Shown: positions 61,995 through 64,000 of the stretch, piece by piece
Position numbering within the stretch: the first letter of the stretch is position 1
How the letters are laid out: each line of letters starts with the position of its first letter
Source: Dama dama
Taxonomy: Eukaryota > Chordata > Mammalia > Artiodactyla > Cervidae
Direction of reading: 5' to 3'
Assembly (NCBI RefSeq): GCF_033118175.1
Contig: NC_083685.1
Span: forward strand, 117,498,501-117,562,500
Length of the DNA stretch: 64,000 bases
The notes under the pieces: model-generated
Seen by the model: the letters and a program-made list of their open reading frames with translations, nothing else
The model's database searches: none
What the model was told of the DNA's origin: nothing
Position numbers and translations under genes: made by a program

Positions 61995-62207
61995 ATGTGC
62001 TAAGTCGCTTCAGTTGTATCCAACTCTGCGACCCTATAGACTGTAGCCAGCCGGGCTCTTCTATCCATGGGATTCTCCAGGAAAGAATACTGGAGTGGGT
62101 TGCCATACCCTCCTCCAGGGGATCTTCCTGACAGGGATCAAACCCAAATCTCATGTCTCATGCATTGGCAGGCAGGTTCTTTACCACTAGCACCACCTGG
62201 GAAGTTA
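61995..62207 (-). mobile_element. Bov-tA SINE
   Basis: Minus-oriented: 'tgtgctaagtcgcttcagttgtatccaactctgcgaccc' to 'tctttaccactagcaccacctgggaag'. Confidence 0.9.
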
Positions 62208-62337
62208 CAAATATTACTATAATGACTTTTTAAAAAGTTTTGTTGAAATATGATTGACAATCAACTTCACATATTTAAATTGCAGTTTAATAACTTTTGA
62301 TATATACTCTTTTCATAAACTCTTTAAAAATACTTAT

Positions 62338-62548
62338 TTTTTAAAAAAATTTACTTATTTAGTTGCACTGGGTGTTAATTGTGGCACAGAGGATCTTTGA
62401 TCTTTGTTGCCTCATGCAAACTCTTTAGTTATGGCATGTGAACTCTTGGTTGCAGCATGTGGGATCTAACCACCGACCAGGGATTGAACCCAGGACCCCT
62501 GCATTAGGAACGCAGAGTCTTAGCCACTGGACTACCAGGAAAGTCCCT
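62338..62548 (-). mobile_element. CHR-type SINE
   Basis: Minus-oriented: 'ttatttagttgcactgggtgttaattgtgg...ccgaccagggattgaacccaggacccctgcattaggaacgcagagtcttagccactggactaccaggaaagtcc'. Confidence 0.8.
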
Positions 62549-63231
62549 ATTTTCATAAGCTCTTTAAGTTACTGTATCACTTCAGACAAATGAAATATTT
62601 CTTAAAATATTCCCTGGAAAATAAAATAGAAACCTATCAATTAAAACTTCTCAGAAATCTCCAAACGCTTTTAAAACTAGCTCATACAATAGTAATTGTT
62701 GGGAACTTTATGAAGAGGTAAAAGAAACACTTTTTTGAAAAAGTGTTAAGGATCATCCCCATTTTGGCCTTTTGAGTCCTCTGGGGTTAGGATAAGTTGA
62801 AGGTATGTGTCTGACAAGCACAAATCTTCCACTCTCTCCTACTGATGGAGGACACCAAGGGTGGGGATGATGCACCAAGCTTGTTGCCTAAAAGAGGGTG
62901 GTGGTTATATCTTTTCTAGACAGATCCAGATTCTCATCCTTGCCCCTAGCTTTGGCAACAATGGATGAAGAAGCAGAAGGAAAATGGAAAGCAGTCAAAG
63001 AGGCAGGCGTCATAAAACTAGAAGTCTTATGAACAAGTTATGTCACACCTCCCCACAAAGAAAATTAAGGTATGAAATCACGACTCTTCACAGACTCCTA
63101 GCTCACTCAATTACTAAGTATTTATTTAGTGCATCCTATGTGCAATCATTGTTCTGGGTGCTAAGGTGACAGCAGTAAATAAGATAGATGACAATCATGC
63201 CCTCCTGTTTTGACACAAGATTCTAGAGAGA

Positions 63232-63835
63232 GGAATTCCTTGGTGGTCAGTCCTGGGTGTTCACTGGAAGGACTGATGCTGAAGCTGAAACTCCAATACT
63301 TTGGCCACCTCATGCGAAGAGTTGACTCATTGGAAAAGACCCTAATGCTGGGAAGGATTGGGGGCAGGAGGAGAAGGGGATGACAGAGGATGAGATGGCT
63401 GGATGGCATCACTGACTCGATGGAGATGGGTTTGGGTAGACTTCGGGAGCTGTTGATGGACAGGGAGGCCTGGTGTGCTGTGATTCTTGGGGTCGCAGAG
63501 TCTGACACGACTGAGCAACTGAACTGAACTGACAGTGGATAAGAATTCACTTGCTAATGCAGGGGACATGGGTTTGATCCTTGGTCAGGGAAGATCTCAC
63601 AAAGATTCCACATGCCACGGAGAAACTAAGCCAGTGTGCCACAACTACTGAGCCCGCTCTCTAGAGCCCTCAAGTCACAACTACTGAGCCCATGCACCAC
63701 AACTAATGAAGCCTGTGTGCCTGAGAGCCCATGCTCTGAAATGAGAAGCCCATGCACAATGAAGAGTAGCCCCCACTCATTGCAACTGGAGAAAGCCCTG
63801 GTGCAGCAATAAAGACCCAGCACAAACAAATAAAT
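63232..63835 (+). mobile_element. CHR-type SINE interrupted by a Bov-A2/ART2A copy
   Basis: The CHR head 'gaggaattccttggtggtcag' (63232-63250) stops and resumes at 'cagtggataagaattcacttgctaatgcaggggacatggg' (63533 on), running to 'agcaataaagacccagcacaaacaaataaa'. The tRNA-like head is cut within its first about 20 bases. Confidence 0.85.
63253..63532 (+). mobile_element. Bov-A2/ART2A insertion inside the CHR SINE
   Basis: 'gggtgttcactggaaggactgatgctgaagctgaaactccaatactttggccacc' to 'gggtcgcagagtctgacacgactgagcaactgaactgaactga'. Confidence 0.85.
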
Positions 63836-64000
63836 TATAAAAGATTCTAGAGAGAAAATAATAAACAGGTAAGCAGATATATACAGTGGTGTACTAGTTA
63901 ATGTTTACCAACCATTTCTCAGAAAAAAATAATCAAACCCTAATTTGTAACATCTAACAATTTCAGTGACATATATTATATATACTTATATATATACTTA

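Larger units (their letters stand above)
57731..64000. other. Intergenic stretch upstream of SMARCD2
   Basis: No conserved coding exon was found on either strand. The stretch is AT-rich beyond about 58000 and contains MER5A-like, MIR, L2, Bov-A2, Bov-tA and CHR repeats (listed separately) and a 33-bp tandem duplication. In other mammals TCAM1 and the growth-hormone cluster lie beyond SMARCD2 in this direction, but I see no immunoglobulin-like exon of TCAM1 within the window. Confidence 0.65.

Noticed and set aside
57731..64000. TCAM1 or a growth-hormone family gene expected beyond SMARCD2
   Set aside because: No immunoglobulin-like or hormone exon could be found; such genes probably start outside the window.

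Overview
The window is mammalian nuclear DNA from a ruminant, most likely cattle or a close relative. The evidence is four intron-containing genes whose spliced products I recognise as conserved mammalian proteins, plus many copies of ruminant/cetartiodactyl repeats (Bov-tA, Bov-A2/ART2A and CHR SINEs, cetartiodactyl-type L1 3' ends). Gene order DDX42 > / < FTSJ3 / PSMC5 > / < SMARCD2 matches the block next to the growth-hormone locus in other mammals (human 17q23). I cannot separate cattle from other bovids by eye.

Layout. 1-260: CpG-rich 5' end of DDX42. 261-8778: a large, repeat-filled intron in the DDX42 5'UTR. 8795-34286: DDX42 coding region on + (17 coding exons, 947 aa, DEAD-box RNA helicase of the U2 snRNP/SF3b). 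35699-42639: FTSJ3 on - (20 exons, 843 aa, pre-rRNA 2'-O-methyltransferase), tail to tail with DDX42. 43212-47758: PSMC5 on + (12 exons, 406 aa, 26S proteasome ATPase Rpt6), head to head with FTSJ3 across a CpG-rich 572-bp interval. 48748-57193: SMARCD2 on - (13 exons, 531 aa, BAF60B subunit of SWI/SNF), tail to tail with PSMC5. 57194-57730: GC-rich SMARCD2 promoter/5'UTR. 57731-64000: intergenic, only repeats seen.

Every reading frame was joined through splice sites and closes exactly. All introns are GT-AG except DDX42 intron 10846-16251, which is GC-AG. The genes are broadly expressed housekeeping genes in splicing, ribosome assembly, protein degradation and chromatin remodelling. They share compact 3' ends and a two-way promoter but not a pathway.

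I found no previously undescribed system. The best second-look items are the GC-AG intron, an about 1.5-kb hAT transposon relic with readable terminal repeats and target-site duplication (holding a 5S rRNA-like piece and a Bov-tA SINE), separate in-frame 18-bp tandem repeats in DDX42 and FTSJ3, a two-strand poly(A) signal cluster between PSMC5 and SMARCD2, several datable nested insertions, and local tandem duplications of 33, 78 and 141 bp.
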